From the NCBI GenBank assembly GCA_947589545.1, contig CANQBA010000009.1, positions 21,627 through 85,626 on the forward strand: DNA of 64,000 bases, read 5' to 3'. The notes below the pieces were generated by a model that searched no databases, was not told the DNA's origin, and was given only the letters and a program-made list of their open reading frames with translations. The translations under genes were made by a program, and so were the position numbers. The stretch is from an uncultured Oscillospiraceae bacterium. Lineage in GTDB: Bacteria > Bacillota > Clostridia > Oscillospirales > Oscillospiraceae. Shown one piece after another: positions 48,185 to 57,539 of the stretch. The stretch's first letter is position 1. Every line of letters begins with the position of its first letter.

Positions 48185-49966
48185 GTGAAAAAATGGCTCG
48201 CGTCCGCGCTGGCCGCGATAGTTTTCATGCTGGCGATCCCCTTAGGCGCGTTAGCCGCGGATCCTCAGTCCAATATAAACGCCCAGAATTACAACACCTG
48301 GGACGCCGTGCCCGTGACTTCCTATCTCTTTGAGAACACTCTGGGCGGCGTCACTCGCGTGGAGCGGAGGGGCTCCACGGCGCTGGTGGAGGAATACGGG
48401 GCGGATCTTTTGTTGAAAAACAGCCTGGAGATCCCCATGGAGCTGCCCCTCTGGGGCGGATTCTTCGCCGGAAGCCGGTACAATTTCTTCGTCTTTGGGC
48501 AGTCAAACCCGGTGGAGCGCGACAGCGTGGAGGTCATCCGCGTGGTCAAATATTCCAAGAGCTGGGAGAGACTGGGCCAGGCCAGCCTCAAGGGCGTCAA
48601 CACCAGCGTCCCCTTCTTCTGCGGCTCCCTGCGGATGGCGGAAGCCGGCAGTATGCTCTATCTGCGCACCAGCCACCAGATGTACGCCGACCGGGCGGGC
48701 AACCGGTCCCAGGCCAATATGACCGTGGCCGTCAGGCAGTCCGATATGTCCGTGACGGACTCCGCCCATCAGGTGGAGGACGTGGGCTGCGGCTACATGT
48801 CCGACTCCTTCAACCAGTTCCTGCTGGTGGACAGTGAGCGGCGCGTCGTGGCGCTGGATCAGTGCGACGATTTCCCCTCCCGGGGGGCCGTGATCAGCAT
48901 CTTCGCCAGGCCCGCCGGCAGCTTCACCATCGCCGACGGCAATGTGGTCAGCGTCATGGTTCAGCCCTTCCCCTTTGTGGAGGGCGGCGACAGACGGATC
49001 ACCGGGGCCTCCTTGGGCGGCTTCGGGGAGACTGAGACGAAATACATCGCGGCCTACAGCTTCGACGGGGCCGGCGTCAGCGACAAGAGCGCCGACAAGG
49101 CCGTCTATCTGGCTGTGGTGGACAAGAAGACGCTGGAGGTGGAGACAGTCTGTCTCTCCGATCCGGGCGTTACCACCCCCCAGCTGGTCATGACGGACGG
49201 CGGAGGGATCGTCCTCTGGAACGAGACGGACAAGGCCGGGAACATCACCGATACGCTGTGCTATGCGGTCTTTGACGGGGAGGGCGCCGTTGGCGAGACG
49301 CAAAAAGATGAGGCTCCCCTCTCCGACTGCGCGCCCCTCTTTGTGGACGGGCAGGTGATGTGGTATGTCAGCGACGGCGATTCCGTCACCTTCTACACTC
49401 TCTCCGACGAGGGCGTCTCCTCCCGGCGCGTGGGCGCGCCCTTCAGTGATGTGAAGGAGGACGACGAGATGTACGACGCCGTTCTCTGGAGCGTGAAGCG
49501 CGGCTATATCCTTATGGAGACGGAGGACAGCTTTGGCCGGAACACCCCCGCCAGGCGCGCTGAGGTGGTCATGGGCCTGTGGCGGGCCATGGGCAGTCCC
49601 GAACCCAAAAAGCTGGAGACGGGCTTCACGGATATTTCCCCGGAGGATCCGTATTACAAGGCGGTCATCTGGGCCTCCGAGGCGGGCATCACTAACGGCA
49701 CCACGCCCACCACCTTCGATCCCAACGGGACGCTGAAGCGCCAGGATACGGTGACGTTCCTCTTCCGCGCCGCCGGGGCCGCGGCGCCCGCGGGCCGGCA
49801 GAATCCCTTCGGCGACGTGAAGAACGGCGAATATTACACCGACGCCATCCTCTGGGCCGTTGACAAGGGGATCGCCAAGGGAACCTCCACTACCCTGTTC
49901 TCCCCCCTGCGCTCCGTCACGAAATGCGAGCTGGCGGCGTTTTTGTACCGCTGGAAAAACGGCTGA
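48185..49966 (+). CDS. S-layer homology domain surface protein
   Basis: A 593-residue secreted protein. The start is GTG 48185, chosen because AAGGAGG lies 9 bases upstream and the signal peptide (VKKWLASALAAIVFMLAIPL...ALA) begins there; cleavage is probable at ALA-AD (about 24-25). Residues about 26-420 are beta-rich (repeated YLRTSHQMYAD, GTETKYIAAYSFD-like strands) with no motif I can name. Residues about 425-593 hold three SLH repeats (FSDVKEDDEMYDAVLW..., FTDISPEDPYYKAVIW..., FGDVKNGEYYTDAILW...), which anchor to secondary cell wall polymer. Its role is likely structural or surface-associated. It has its own promoter and a terminator at 50003-50032. Confidence 0.88.
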   Translation: MKKWLASALAAIVFMLAIPLGALAADPQSNINAQNYNTWDAVPVTSYLFENTLGGVTRVERRGSTALVEEYGADLLLKNSLEIPMELPLWGGFFAGSRYNFFVFGQSNPVERDSVEVIRVVKYSKSWERLGQASLKGVNTSVPFFCGSLRMAEAGSMLYLRTSHQMYADRAGNRSQANMTVAVRQSDMSVTDSAHQVEDVGCGYMSDSFNQFLLVDSERRVVALDQCDDFPSRGAVISIFARPAGSFTIADGNVVSVMVQPFPFVEGGDRRITGASLGGFGETETKYIAAYSFDGAGVSDKSADKAVYLAVVDKKTLEVETVCLSDPGVTTPQLVMTDGGGIVLWNETDKAGNITDTLCYAVFDGEGAVGETQKDEAPLSDCAPLFVDGQVMWYVSDGDSVTFYTLSDEGVSSRRVGAPFSDVKEDDEMYDAVLWSVKRGYILMETEDSFGRNTPARRAEVVMGLWRAMGSPEPKKLETGFTDISPEDPYYKAVIWASEAGITNGTTPTTFDPNGTLKRQDTVTFLFRAAGAAAPAGRQNPFGDVKNGEYYTDAILWAVDKGIAKGTSTTLFSPLRSVTKCELAAFLYRWKNG

Positions 49967-50002
49967 TCATTTTGGCAAGCATTTATGAAGTCCATAACTT
50001 TT

Positions 50003-50032
50003 GAGGGTATCCCGATGGATACCCTCTTTTTT
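50003..50032 (+). terminator. Terminator downstream of the SLH protein
   Basis: GAGGGTATCC (50003-50012) pairs with GGATACCCTC (50017-50026) around CGAT and is followed by six T. Confidence 0.85.
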
Positions 50033-50088
50033 ATATTTATATAGAAAAAGCGGCAGGAGGCGGCCGCCCTTTTAGCGTCAATATATCC

Positions 50089-51252
50089 CTATATCTCTTT
50101 TTTCGTGACCAGCCGCGCGGTCACCACCCGGTGGCCCAGGAAAAGCGCCCCTGTCAGGAGCAGAAGGGCGGGCGGATAGAGGCGTAGAGACGTGTGGGAG
50201 GCCAGGAGACCGAACAGCGGCGGCACCAGGGTGGTGCCCATATACGCCGCAGCCATCTGGACGCCGATGACGGACTGGGATCGATCCGGGCCGAAATAGG
50301 CGGGGGCGCAGTGGATCATGCAGGGGTAGACCGGGGCGCACCCCAGGCCCGTGAGGATCAGTCCCGCCACGGCGAAGCCCCGGCCCAGGGGCAGGAGCAG
50401 GGTGGCGGCCCCCAGGGCGGCCACGGCCGCGCCCAAGGAGATCAGCTTCCGGTCGGACAGCTTCGTGGTGAGAAAGCCGTTCAGAAAACGGCCCACGGTG
50501 ATACCTATGTAGAAGAGACTGGCCCAGCCGGCGGCGGTCTCCTCGTCCACGCCCCGGCCCAGCACCAGAAAGCTGGCGGCCCAGAGGCCCGCCGTGCTCT
50601 CCAGGGCGCAGTAGCAGAAGAAGGTCAGCACAAAGGGGATCACGCCGGGCAGGCGCAGAACGTCCGTCAGGCGCATCCCGCCGCCCCGCTCCCCTGTCCC
50701 CTCCCCCGGCCGCTTCCGCCAGAGGGGAAGGCTCAGGAAGAGGAGCGCCGTAAGGAGCACCTGCAGGCTCCCTACGGCGGCGTAGCCCGCCCGCCAGGTG
50801 TGGCCGGTCAGCGCCCAGCCCATGATGTACGGCCCTGCGGCGGCGCCGATGCCCCACATGCAATGGAGCCAGCTCATGTGGCGGCTGGAATAGTGGATGG
50901 CGGCATAGTTGTTCACCGCCGCGTCCACGCCTCCGGCCCCCAGCCCGTAGGGGACGGCCAGCAGGCACAGCACCCAGAAATCAGGCGACGCTGAGAATCC
51001 GAACAGGGCCGCCGCCGTGACCGCCACGCTGACGGCGGTGACCGTCCCCGTACCGAAGCGGCGGGTGAGCCGGTCGGAGTTGAGGCTGGAGATCACCGTA
51101 GAGACGGATATGACGGTGGAGATCACCCCCGCGCCGGCCAGATCGGCATGAAGATCCCGGTACATCACCGGCCATCCCGCGCCCAACAGGGCGTCCGGCA
51201 GGCCCAGGGAAATGAAAGACAGGTAGATGACGGCAAGAAGCAGATGGGTCAT
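50089..51252 (-). CDS. Major facilitator superfamily transporter
   Basis: A 387-residue protein with about twelve hydrophobic helices and the MFS-type loops, beginning MTHLLLAVIYLSFISLGLPDALLGAGWPVMY. The first helix pair (LGLPDALLGAGWPVM) is typical of small-substrate MFS exporters and sugar-type transporters. It overlaps the PatB-type gene by 4 bases (ATGA), so both are in one unit; export of a thiol or amino acid product is possible but not shown. Charged loops fit a 12-TM layout. The substrate is unknown. Confidence 0.85.
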   Translation of the reverse strand: MTHLLLAVIYLSFISLGLPDALLGAGWPVMYRDLHADLAGAGVISTVISVSTVISSLNSDRLTRRFGTGTVTAVSVAVTAAALFGFSASPDFWVLCLLAVPYGLGAGGVDAAVNNYAAIHYSSRHMSWLHCMWGIGAAAGPYIMGWALTGHTWRAGYAAVGSLQVLLTALLFLSLPLWRKRPGEGTGERGGGMRLTDVLRLPGVIPFVLTFFCYCALESTAGLWAASFLVLGRGVDEETAAGWASLFYIGITVGRFLNGFLTTKLSDRKLISLGAAVAALGAATLLLPLGRGFAVAGLILTGLGCAPVYPCMIHCAPAYFGPDRSQSVIGVQMAAAYMGTTLVPPLFGLLASHTSLRLYPPALLLLTGALFLGHRVVTARLVTKKEI

Positions 51253-52415
51253 CTTTTCATCTCCCCGGCAAGAGTTGCCGCGATGATCTCAAGGCCTGCC
51301 TCCAGCTGGGCGCGGGGACAGGCGATGTTGAGCCGGACGAACCCGTCATCCCCGTAGCGGTAACCGTCGTTGAGAATGGCCCCGGCCCTGTTGAGCCTGT
51401 CGCAGAAGGCCCGGGAGTCCAGGCCGGTTTTGGAGATATCCAGCCACATGAGGTACGTCCCCTCCAGGGGCGCGATCCCGATCTCAGGGAGCTTTTGGGC
51501 GCGGACGTCGTAGACAAGCCGTGCGTTTCCGGCCAAATACGCGTTCTGCTCGTCGCACCAGCGCCCGCCGTGGGTATAGGCCGCCTGGCAGGCGGTCATC
51601 CCCAGGCTGTTGGGGCCGTCCAGATGGCGGATCTCCTTCCACTTTGTCAGCTTCTCCCGCAGACCGGCGTCGGGGATGATGTCGTTGGAGCACTTGAGCC
51701 CCGCCACGTTGAAGGTCTTGCTGGGGGCGGTGAGCACGATGAGATTGCCCGGCGTCCCGGCGCTCCCGGCGGAGAAGTGGGCGCGGCCCGGCATGAGGAT
51801 ATCCCAGTGAATCTCGTCGGAGACTAAAAGCGCGCCATGCGCGGCGCACAGCTCCGCCACCCGGCAGACCTCCTCCCGCGTCCAGACGCGGCCCACGGGG
51901 TTGTGGGGCGAGCACAGGATCATCATCTTCACCCCGGCGGCCAGCTTCCGCGCAAGATCCTCGAAGTCCATGGTGTAGCGCAGCGCGCCGTCCCGGAGGA
52001 GCCGGTTTTCCACCGGCGTCCGGCCCGCGTCCCTGACCACGCCGGCGAAGGGATCGTAGACCGGTGTCTGGATCAGGATCCTGTCGCCGGGCTCGGTGAA
52101 GCACCGGACGATGTGGGCCAGCTCCGAGACGATGCCCGTGGAGGGGACGATCCAGTCCGGGTCGATCTCCCACCCGTGGCGGCGGGCCACCCAGCCGGCC
52201 ACGGCGTCTTTATAGCTCCGGGTGGGGAGGGTGTAGCCGAAGACGCACCGGGCGGCGGCGTCCCGCAATGCCTCCACCACCTCCGGCGGGGACATGTAGT
52301 CCGAATCGGCCACCCAGAAGGGCAGAGCGTCGCCGTTGCCAAAGGCGCTTTGGCGCAGATCCCACTTGATGGCGCCGGTGCCGGTCCGGGGGGCGGGGGT
52401 GTCAAAATCGTACAT
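51249..52415 (-). CDS. MalY/PatB family C-S lyase
   Basis: A 388-residue class I/II aminotransferase-fold enzyme that uses PLP to split the C-S bond of cystathionine or cysteine-like substrates. The PLP lysine is Lys233 in APSKTFNVAGL, with LCSPHNPVGRVWT and SDEIHWD (Asp200-His203) around the cofactor. The pattern is that of MalY/PatB, which may also act as a regulator of other genes. It overlaps the MFS gene by 4 bases. The start ATG at 52415 is clear. The unit suggests a C-S lyase with an exporter for the product. Confidence 0.9.
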   Translation of the reverse strand: MYDFDTPAPRTGTGAIKWDLRQSAFGNGDALPFWVADSDYMSPPEVVEALRDAAARCVFGYTLPTRSYKDAVAGWVARRHGWEIDPDWIVPSTGIVSELAHIVRCFTEPGDRILIQTPVYDPFAGVVRDAGRTPVENRLLRDGALRYTMDFEDLARKLAAGVKMMILCSPHNPVGRVWTREEVCRVAELCAAHGALLVSDEIHWDILMPGRAHFSAGSAGTPGNLIVLTAPSKTFNVAGLKCSNDIIPDAGLREKLTKWKEIRHLDGPNSLGMTACQAAYTHGGRWCDEQNAYLAGNARLVYDVRAQKLPEIGIAPLEGTYLMWLDISKTGLDSRAFCDRLNRAGAILNDGYRYGDDGFVRLNIACPRAQLEAGLEIIAATLAGEMKR

Positions 52416-52503
52416 AGTTACACCTCGTTTGTCTTTTGTATGTGGACAAATTATAGCACCGGGGCGGCGAAAAGTAAAGGCCCGCGCCGTTTGAAAACGC
52501 GCC

Positions 52504-53556
52504 TTACAGCGCCGCGATATGACGCTCGGTCAGCCGGTCGATGCCGGCGAAATCCACGTGGGGGATGTACAGGGCCTCCAGGTCGTCGTGAAGGGATTTG
52601 GCCTCCCGGAGGGCGGCGACGGCCTCGTTCAGAAGGCCCTGGCGCAGCTTGGCCGTCCGCCGGAGCGCGGGCCGGACAGCGGCCAGCTCCTCCCTGGACG
52701 GGATGGCGTCCAGCCGCAGATGGCGGGTGGGCTTGCCGGGATAGCGCAGAGCCGGGGTCTGGCTGAGGATCGCCAGGGACAGCTCCGGAACAATCACATG
52801 CTCCGTCCTGGCCGGATCCATGGGTGACTGACAGCGGATCACCCCGTAGCCCCGGCCCTGGGCCTCCGAAGCCGCCGCTTCCACGGCGATATCCGCCAGG
52901 CCCAGCTCGTTGTCCAGAAGATAGATCTTCTCCGCCAGCGCCGGAACGGTGTCCCACAGCGCCAGGGGCCCCTGGCAGGTGCAGGCCGAGAGGAACCGCT
53001 TGACGCTCCTGCCATTGCCGTGACCCCGGATTTCCCGGCGAATGAGGCCCCGCGCACGCCGCGCCGCTGTCAGGAGCGTGTCCTCCGACAGCCTGACGCC
53101 GCCGGACAGGGCGGCGGCCCCGGAGAGCAGGCGGAACGCCCGCTGGTAGCGGGCCTTGTAGGCCCCCGTCAGCGCGGCGATCCCCTCCCGGTCACGGGCC
53201 AGGGCGTCCAGGTCGTAAAAGGCGCCGAAGTTTACATAACTTGCTTCACTCCCGGCGAAGCGCGGTTCCACCACGTGGGGCGAGGTGCCGTCCACATAAG
53301 CGATATGGAGGGCGGGGACGCGCACCCCGTCCAGGGAGTCCGGGTCGCCGGAGCAGTGGATGCACTCTACGGCGTATCCCCTCTCCCCCGCCGCCGCGGC
53401 GAGCTTTTTCATGAAGGTGGATTTGCCGCATCCCGGGCCGCCCTTGAGGATGTAGAGGCGGTCAAGAGCGGGGTCGGTGAAGCTGTCGTAGAGGGAGGCG
53501 AAGCCTCCGGGCGCGTTGGCGCCCAGGAAAAAGCGAGCGAAACGGTTATTTTCCAT
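52504..53556 (-). CDS. PRK06851-type P-loop ATPase
   Basis: A 350-residue ATPase of a clostridial/bacillar family that normally has two P-loop domains. The first Walker A GGPGCGKST (39-47) with MKKLAAAAGERGYAVECIHC follows a short start. The second domain repeats ERGY-like (AQGRGYGVIRCQSP) and DHxIIPEL-like (TEHVIVPELSLAIL) segments, but its P-loop is not visible: where GGPGTGKST would stand there is KIYLLDNELGLADIA. The family is poorly characterised; a link to sporulation is possible given the neighbour but not shown. It lies upstream of the PatB gene. Confidence 0.75.
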   Translation of the reverse strand: MENNRFARFFLGANAPGGFASLYDSFTDPALDRLYILKGGPGCGKSTFMKKLAAAAGERGYAVECIHCSGDPDSLDGVRVPALHIAYVDGTSPHVVEPRFAGSEASYVNFGAFYDLDALARDREGIAALTGAYKARYQRAFRLLSGAAALSGGVRLSEDTLLTAARRARGLIRREIRGHGNGRSVKRFLSACTCQGPLALWDTVPALAEKIYLLDNELGLADIAVEAAASEAQGRGYGVIRCQSPMDPARTEHVIVPELSLAILSQTPALRYPGKPTRHLRLDAIPSREELAAVRPALRRTAKLRQGLLNEAVAALREAKSLHDDLEALYIPHVDFAGIDRLTERHIAAL

Positions 53557-53610
53557 GGCTGTGTCCTTTCAGGTTCAAAGGAATCTCACCCTCAGAATAT
53601 GCCGCGGCGC

Positions 53611-53636
53611 AAAAAAACGCCCCGACGGATCGGGGC
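53611..53636 (-). terminator. Terminator downstream of spoIIID
   Basis: On the minus strand GCCCCGA-tccg-TCGGGGC (53636-53619) is followed by G and seven T (A-run at 53611-53617 on plus). It lies 19 bases past the spoIIID stop. Confidence 0.8.
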
Positions 53637-53655
53637 AAATTGCGGGGAATACATG

Positions 53656-53904
53656 TCAATTCCCTTTGTATTTTCTGCGTGTGGCCAGGCCGCCTCTTAT
53701 GTGGCGCTCGGATTTGTTGAAGTCAAGGATCTCCTTGACCTGGGCGTGCAGCGGCTCGTTGATCCTTTGGAGGCGGTCGGAAAGATCCTTATGTACCGTG
53801 CTTTTGGATATGCCGAAATGTCTCGCCGCGGCACGGACGGTGGCGCGGTTGTCTACGATGTATCTGGCCAGGCTCACGGCCCTCTCCTCGATGTTGGTTC
53901 TCAA
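53656..53904 (-). CDS. spoIIID: Sporulation transcription regulator SpoIIID
   Basis: An 82-residue DNA-binding protein of the mother-cell sporulation cascade. The helix-turn-helix is AARHFGISKSTVHKDLSDRL (about 25-44), followed by the conserved C-terminal ERHIRGGLATRRKYKG. The start was set at TTG 53904, where the family N-terminus (MRTNIEERAVSLARYIV) begins and GGGAG lies 9 bases upstream; GTG codons at 53910 and 53913 are too close to the ribosome site. SpoIIID acts with sigma-E, and its presence supports a spore-forming host. It ends with a strong terminator at 53611-53636. Confidence 0.93.
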   Translation of the reverse strand: MRTNIEERAVSLARYIVDNRATVRAAARHFGISKSTVHKDLSDRLQRINEPLHAQVKEILDFNKSERHIRGGLATRRKYKGN

Positions 53905-54062
53905 TATCACCACTCCCGATTGATCGTGAACGGTAAAATCTATGTGACGGGAACGGGGAATATGTGCGCTCCGGCGCGGCTCCGGGGAGGGCGTTAAGGC
54001 GTTTAAAGGATTTTTCGCCGTCTTTGGGAGGAGGATCAGAAAAAATTTGTAGGATTCACCTC

Positions 54063-54091
54063 TTTAAATCAGCAAGTGAGAGTGATATAAT
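54063..54091 (+). promoter_or_regulatory. Possible promoter for the helicase gene
   Basis: TTTAAA (54063-54068), 17-base spacer, TATAAT (54086-54091), 37 bases before the GTG start. The -35 box is poor. Confidence 0.4.
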
Positions 54092-54128
54092 GAATATTAA
54101 TTATATTTTCTTTGAGGGAGGCGGCGGC

Positions 54129-56282
54129 GTGGCGGATCTTCTCACGGGACTCAACGAGGCGCAGCGGGAGGCCGTGACGGGCACGGAGGGGTTCGTGCGG
54201 GTCATCGCCGGGGCCGGCGCGGGCAAGACCAGGGCGCTGACACACCGCTTCGCGTATCTGGTTACGGAGCTTGGCATCCTGCCGGGGAACATCCTTTGCG
54301 TGACCTTCACCAACAAGGCCGCCGCCGAGATGCGCCAGCGCATCCACAACCTGACCGGGGACAACGACACCGGCCATATCTGCACCTTCCACAGCTTCTG
54401 CGTCACCGTCCTGCAGGAGGACATCAGCGCCGTGCAGTACCCCAAAAGCTTTCTGGTGCTGGACAACGCCGACATCAACGAGATGCTCCGGATCATCTAC
54501 GAGGAGCGGGGGCTGACGCTCCGGGATATGACCTTTGCCAACGCCCGGGATATGATCGAAATGCTAAAGCTCCTGGAGCGGCCCGACTATTATCTGGACA
54601 TGCTGGAGATGTCCATCGACGAGCTGCGGGAAAAATATCTCTCCGCCGTGACGCCCAAGGATATCATCTTCTACGGCTATCTCTATCAGGAGAAAAAGTG
54701 CTTCGGGCTGGACTACAACGACCTGCTCAAATTCACCCTGTACATCTTCGAGAAAAACGCCGCCATCCGGCAGAAATGGCAGAAGCGCCTGGAGTACATC
54801 ATGATCGACGAGTTCCAGGACATCGACGCCATCCAGTACGAGCTGATGGAGGTTCTGGCCGGGTACCACAAAAACCTTTTCGTCATCGGCGACCCGGATC
54901 AGGTCATTTACACCTGGCGGGGCGCGGATGTGAAATTCCTTCTGGAGTTCGACAAGAAATTCCCCGGCACAAAAACCGTTTTGATGACGGAGAATTACCG
55001 CTCCACGCCGGAGATCCTGGCGGCAGCCAACTCCCTGATCGACAGGAACGTCTTCCGAATGAAAAAGGATCTGACCCCTACCCTGCCCTCCGGGCCGCGG
55101 GTGGTCTGCCACGAGGCCAGGACATCCGAGGCCGAGGCCGCCTTCATCGCCGGGGAGATCGAACGGCTCCACGGCCAGGGCGTGCCGTACCGGGACATGA
55201 CGGTGCTGTACCGCTCCCATTTTGTGACCCGGGCCCTGGAGGAGGTCTTTTTAAAGGAAAAGCTCCCCTATACCATCTACTCCGGCGTCCAGTTCTTCGA
55301 TCGGCGCGAGATCAAGGACGCCCTCTCCTACCTGCGAATGGCGGCGTACCGGGACGATCTGTCCTTCACCCGCGTGGTCAACGTCCCCAAGCGGAACCTG
55401 GGCCAGCGCCGGATGGAGGCCCTGCGGGCCGCCGCCGTCCAGCGGGGCTGTTCCCTCTTTGAGGCGCTGAAGCTGTCAGTGGACGACGAGCTTTTCAAGG
55501 GCACAAAAGCGCGGCAGTTCATCTCCCTCATCGAGACGTACGGCGCCAATTACACCGGCCGGCCGGTGTCCGAGGTGCTCTCCGCCATTCTCAGCGACTC
55601 CGGCTACGAGCGGATGCTGCGCACTGAGGGGGCCCAGGAGCGGCTGGACAACCTGGCGGAGCTGAAGCAGTCGGTGTACGACTTCGAGGTGAGCTGCGGC
55701 GAGGAATGTACCCTGGAGCACTATCTCAATCATGTGGCGCTGTTCACCAATCAGGACGCCGGCGACGCAGGCGACAAGGTGAAGCTGATGACCGTCCACG
55801 CCGCCAAGGGACTGGAATTCCCCTATGTGTTCCTCTGCTCCATGAACGAGGGGGTTTTCCCCTCCAAAAAGACAAACACCCGGCCCCGGATGGAGGAGGA
55901 GCGGCGTCTCGCCTTTGTGGCCATGACGCGGGCGGAGAAGGCGCTCTATCTCACGGGCGCCCAGGGGCGCAATCTGGACGGTTCGCCCCGCTACCCCTCC
56001 CGCTTCGTGCTGGACATCGACCCCGCGCTTCTGGACTTTACCGAGCCGCTCCGGGAGGGGCTCATCCGCGAGGCCAGGGCGTATTTTGAGGCCAGCGACG
56101 CGCGCCTCGCCGCCGGGGAGACGCAAAGCGCCTTTGCCGTGGGGGACAGGGTGCTCCACTCGGTCTTTGGGCCGGGGGAGATCCTGGCGCTGGACACGGA
56201 CAAGGCCGCCTATATTATTAAATTTGACGGAATCGGCACCCCCAGAGCCATTGCTTTTCGGGTAAAACTGGAAAAGTTGTAA
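54129..56282 (+). CDS. UvrD/PcrA-family ATP-dependent DNA helicase
   Basis: A 717-residue superfamily 1A helicase. Q-motif LNEAQREAV, Walker A AGAGAGKT (27-34), motif II YIMIDEFQDID, motif III GDPDQVIYTWRGA, motif IV-V (LMTVHAAKGLEFPYVFLC) and VAMTRAEKALYLTG are all present. The C-terminus (GDRVLHSVFGPGEILALDTD...) is the Tudor-like end found in PcrA. PcrA works in DNA repair, replication fork restart and plasmid replication. The start is GTG 54129 with GAGGGAGG 7 bases upstream; a longer frame to 53964 has no ribosome site. A weak promoter lies at 54063. Confidence 0.9.
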   Translation: MADLLTGLNEAQREAVTGTEGFVRVIAGAGAGKTRALTHRFAYLVTELGILPGNILCVTFTNKAAAEMRQRIHNLTGDNDTGHICTFHSFCVTVLQEDISAVQYPKSFLVLDNADINEMLRIIYEERGLTLRDMTFANARDMIEMLKLLERPDYYLDMLEMSIDELREKYLSAVTPKDIIFYGYLYQEKKCFGLDYNDLLKFTLYIFEKNAAIRQKWQKRLEYIMIDEFQDIDAIQYELMEVLAGYHKNLFVIGDPDQVIYTWRGADVKFLLEFDKKFPGTKTVLMTENYRSTPEILAAANSLIDRNVFRMKKDLTPTLPSGPRVVCHEARTSEAEAAFIAGEIERLHGQGVPYRDMTVLYRSHFVTRALEEVFLKEKLPYTIYSGVQFFDRREIKDALSYLRMAAYRDDLSFTRVVNVPKRNLGQRRMEALRAAAVQRGCSLFEALKLSVDDELFKGTKARQFISLIETYGANYTGRPVSEVLSAILSDSGYERMLRTEGAQERLDNLAELKQSVYDFEVSCGEECTLEHYLNHVALFTNQDAGDAGDKVKLMTVHAAKGLEFPYVFLCSMNEGVFPSKKTNTRPRMEEERRLAFVAMTRAEKALYLTGAQGRNLDGSPRYPSRFVLDIDPALLDFTEPLREGLIREARAYFEASDARLAAGETQSAFAVGDRVLHSVFGPGEILALDTDKAAYIIKFDGIGTPRAIAFRVKLEKL

Positions 56283-56385
56283 AATTTCATGAAAACACTG
56301 GATTTTTCGTGAAAGGTGAGTATAATATTTATTTGGAACTTGGATTAATACGTTAAAGTATATCATTTTGCGAGGTGGGTTACAT

Positions 56386-57414
56386 ATGATCACATCCGAC
56401 TTGTACGGAAAGCTCTCCGACGGGCGCGAGGTACGCAGGTTCACCATTGCCAACAAGAAGGGCGAGTATGTGCAGATCCTGGAGTACGGCGCCATCATCC
56501 ACTCCATCGTGGTGCTGGATCGAAACGGCGATCTGGGCGACGTGGTGCTGGGCTGTGAGTCCGGCGAGCGCATTGAGGGCTTTGGCCGGGCGGGCCGCGT
56601 CATCGGCCGGGTGGCCAACCGGATCAAGCGCGGCCGGTTCACCATCAACGGCGTCAAGTACAAGCTCAAATGCAACGAGGGAAAGAATTTCCTCCACGGC
56701 GCCGACGACGACTACGGCAAGAAACTCTGGACGGGCCGCATCGAGGGCGAAAGCGTGGTGCTCAACTACTTCGACAACGACACCGTGGGCTTTAAGTGCG
56801 GCGTGGCCGCCCAGGTTAGATACCGCTTTGACGATATGAGCCGTCTCACCATCGAGTACGACTTCACCGCCCAGGGCGATACGGTGATCAACCCCACCAA
56901 CCACGCCTATTTCGATCTGTCCGGCACCGGCGATGTGCGGGATCACGACCTGTGGATCGGCGCTTCTTATCGAGTCCACAAGGACGAGGAGGGCCTTCCC
57001 GACGGCGGTCTTGTCCCCGTCAATGGCACGGCGGCGGATTTCACCTACCTGCGCTGCGTGCGGGAGGCCATGAAGTACGGCGGGGACTATTTCGGCGACG
57101 GCCCCGTCAGCTACGACGAGTTCTATCTGCTGGATAAGCAGGAGTCCGGCAAGCCCGTGGCGGATCTCTACAGCTACAACGTGGGCCGCGGCATGAGGAC
57201 TTATACCGACATGCCCGCCATGGTGCTCTATACCGACCCCGGCGCCAAGCAGGAGACGGGCAAGAACGGCCGGGAGCTGGGCCCCTACTGCGGCATCTGC
57301 CTGGAGACGGGCTTTGTCCCCAACGCCGTCAATCTGCCGGAGTTCGACTCCCCCGTGGTCAGGCAGGGCGCGTCCCTGAGATCCACCACGGTGTATGAGT
57401 TCTATACACGGTAA
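56386..57414 (+). CDS. galM: Aldose 1-epimerase (mutarotase)
   Basis: A 342-residue enzyme that interconverts the anomers of aldoses. The catalytic residues are visible: His104 in NFLHGADDDYGKKLW, His173 in NPTNHAYFDLSG and Glu307 in GICLETGFVPNAVN. The start is ATG 56386 with GAGGTG 9 bases upstream; a TTG at 56368 is less likely. No Leloir-pathway gene (galK, galT) is adjacent, so it may be a stand-alone mutarotase for imported sugars. A TATAAT box lies at 56321-56326 but no good -35 is seen. It is followed by a terminator. Confidence 0.9.
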   Translation: MITSDLYGKLSDGREVRRFTIANKKGEYVQILEYGAIIHSIVVLDRNGDLGDVVLGCESGERIEGFGRAGRVIGRVANRIKRGRFTINGVKYKLKCNEGKNFLHGADDDYGKKLWTGRIEGESVVLNYFDNDTVGFKCGVAAQVRYRFDDMSRLTIEYDFTAQGDTVINPTNHAYFDLSGTGDVRDHDLWIGASYRVHKDEEGLPDGGLVPVNGTAADFTYLRCVREAMKYGGDYFGDGPVSYDEFYLLDKQESGKPVADLYSYNVGRGMRTYTDMPAMVLYTDPGAKQETGKNGRELGPYCGICLETGFVPNAVNLPEFDSPVVRQGASLRSTTVYEFYTR

Positions 57415-57432
57415 TCTATTTGGAAAAAGCTG

Positions 57433-57466
57433 CACGCGGAGCAGAAAAGCTCCGCGTGTTTTTTTT
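57433..57466 (+). terminator. Terminator downstream of galM
   Basis: CACGCGGAGC (57433-57442) pairs with GCTCCGCGTG (57449-57458) around AGAAAA and is followed by eight T. Confidence 0.85.
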
Positions 57467-57539
57467 GTCTGTCCCCGCCGCTTCTACCCTGTCCCGCTTC
57501 CACATAGATTTAAGAAAGTTAACTAAAGGGGGGACGCGG

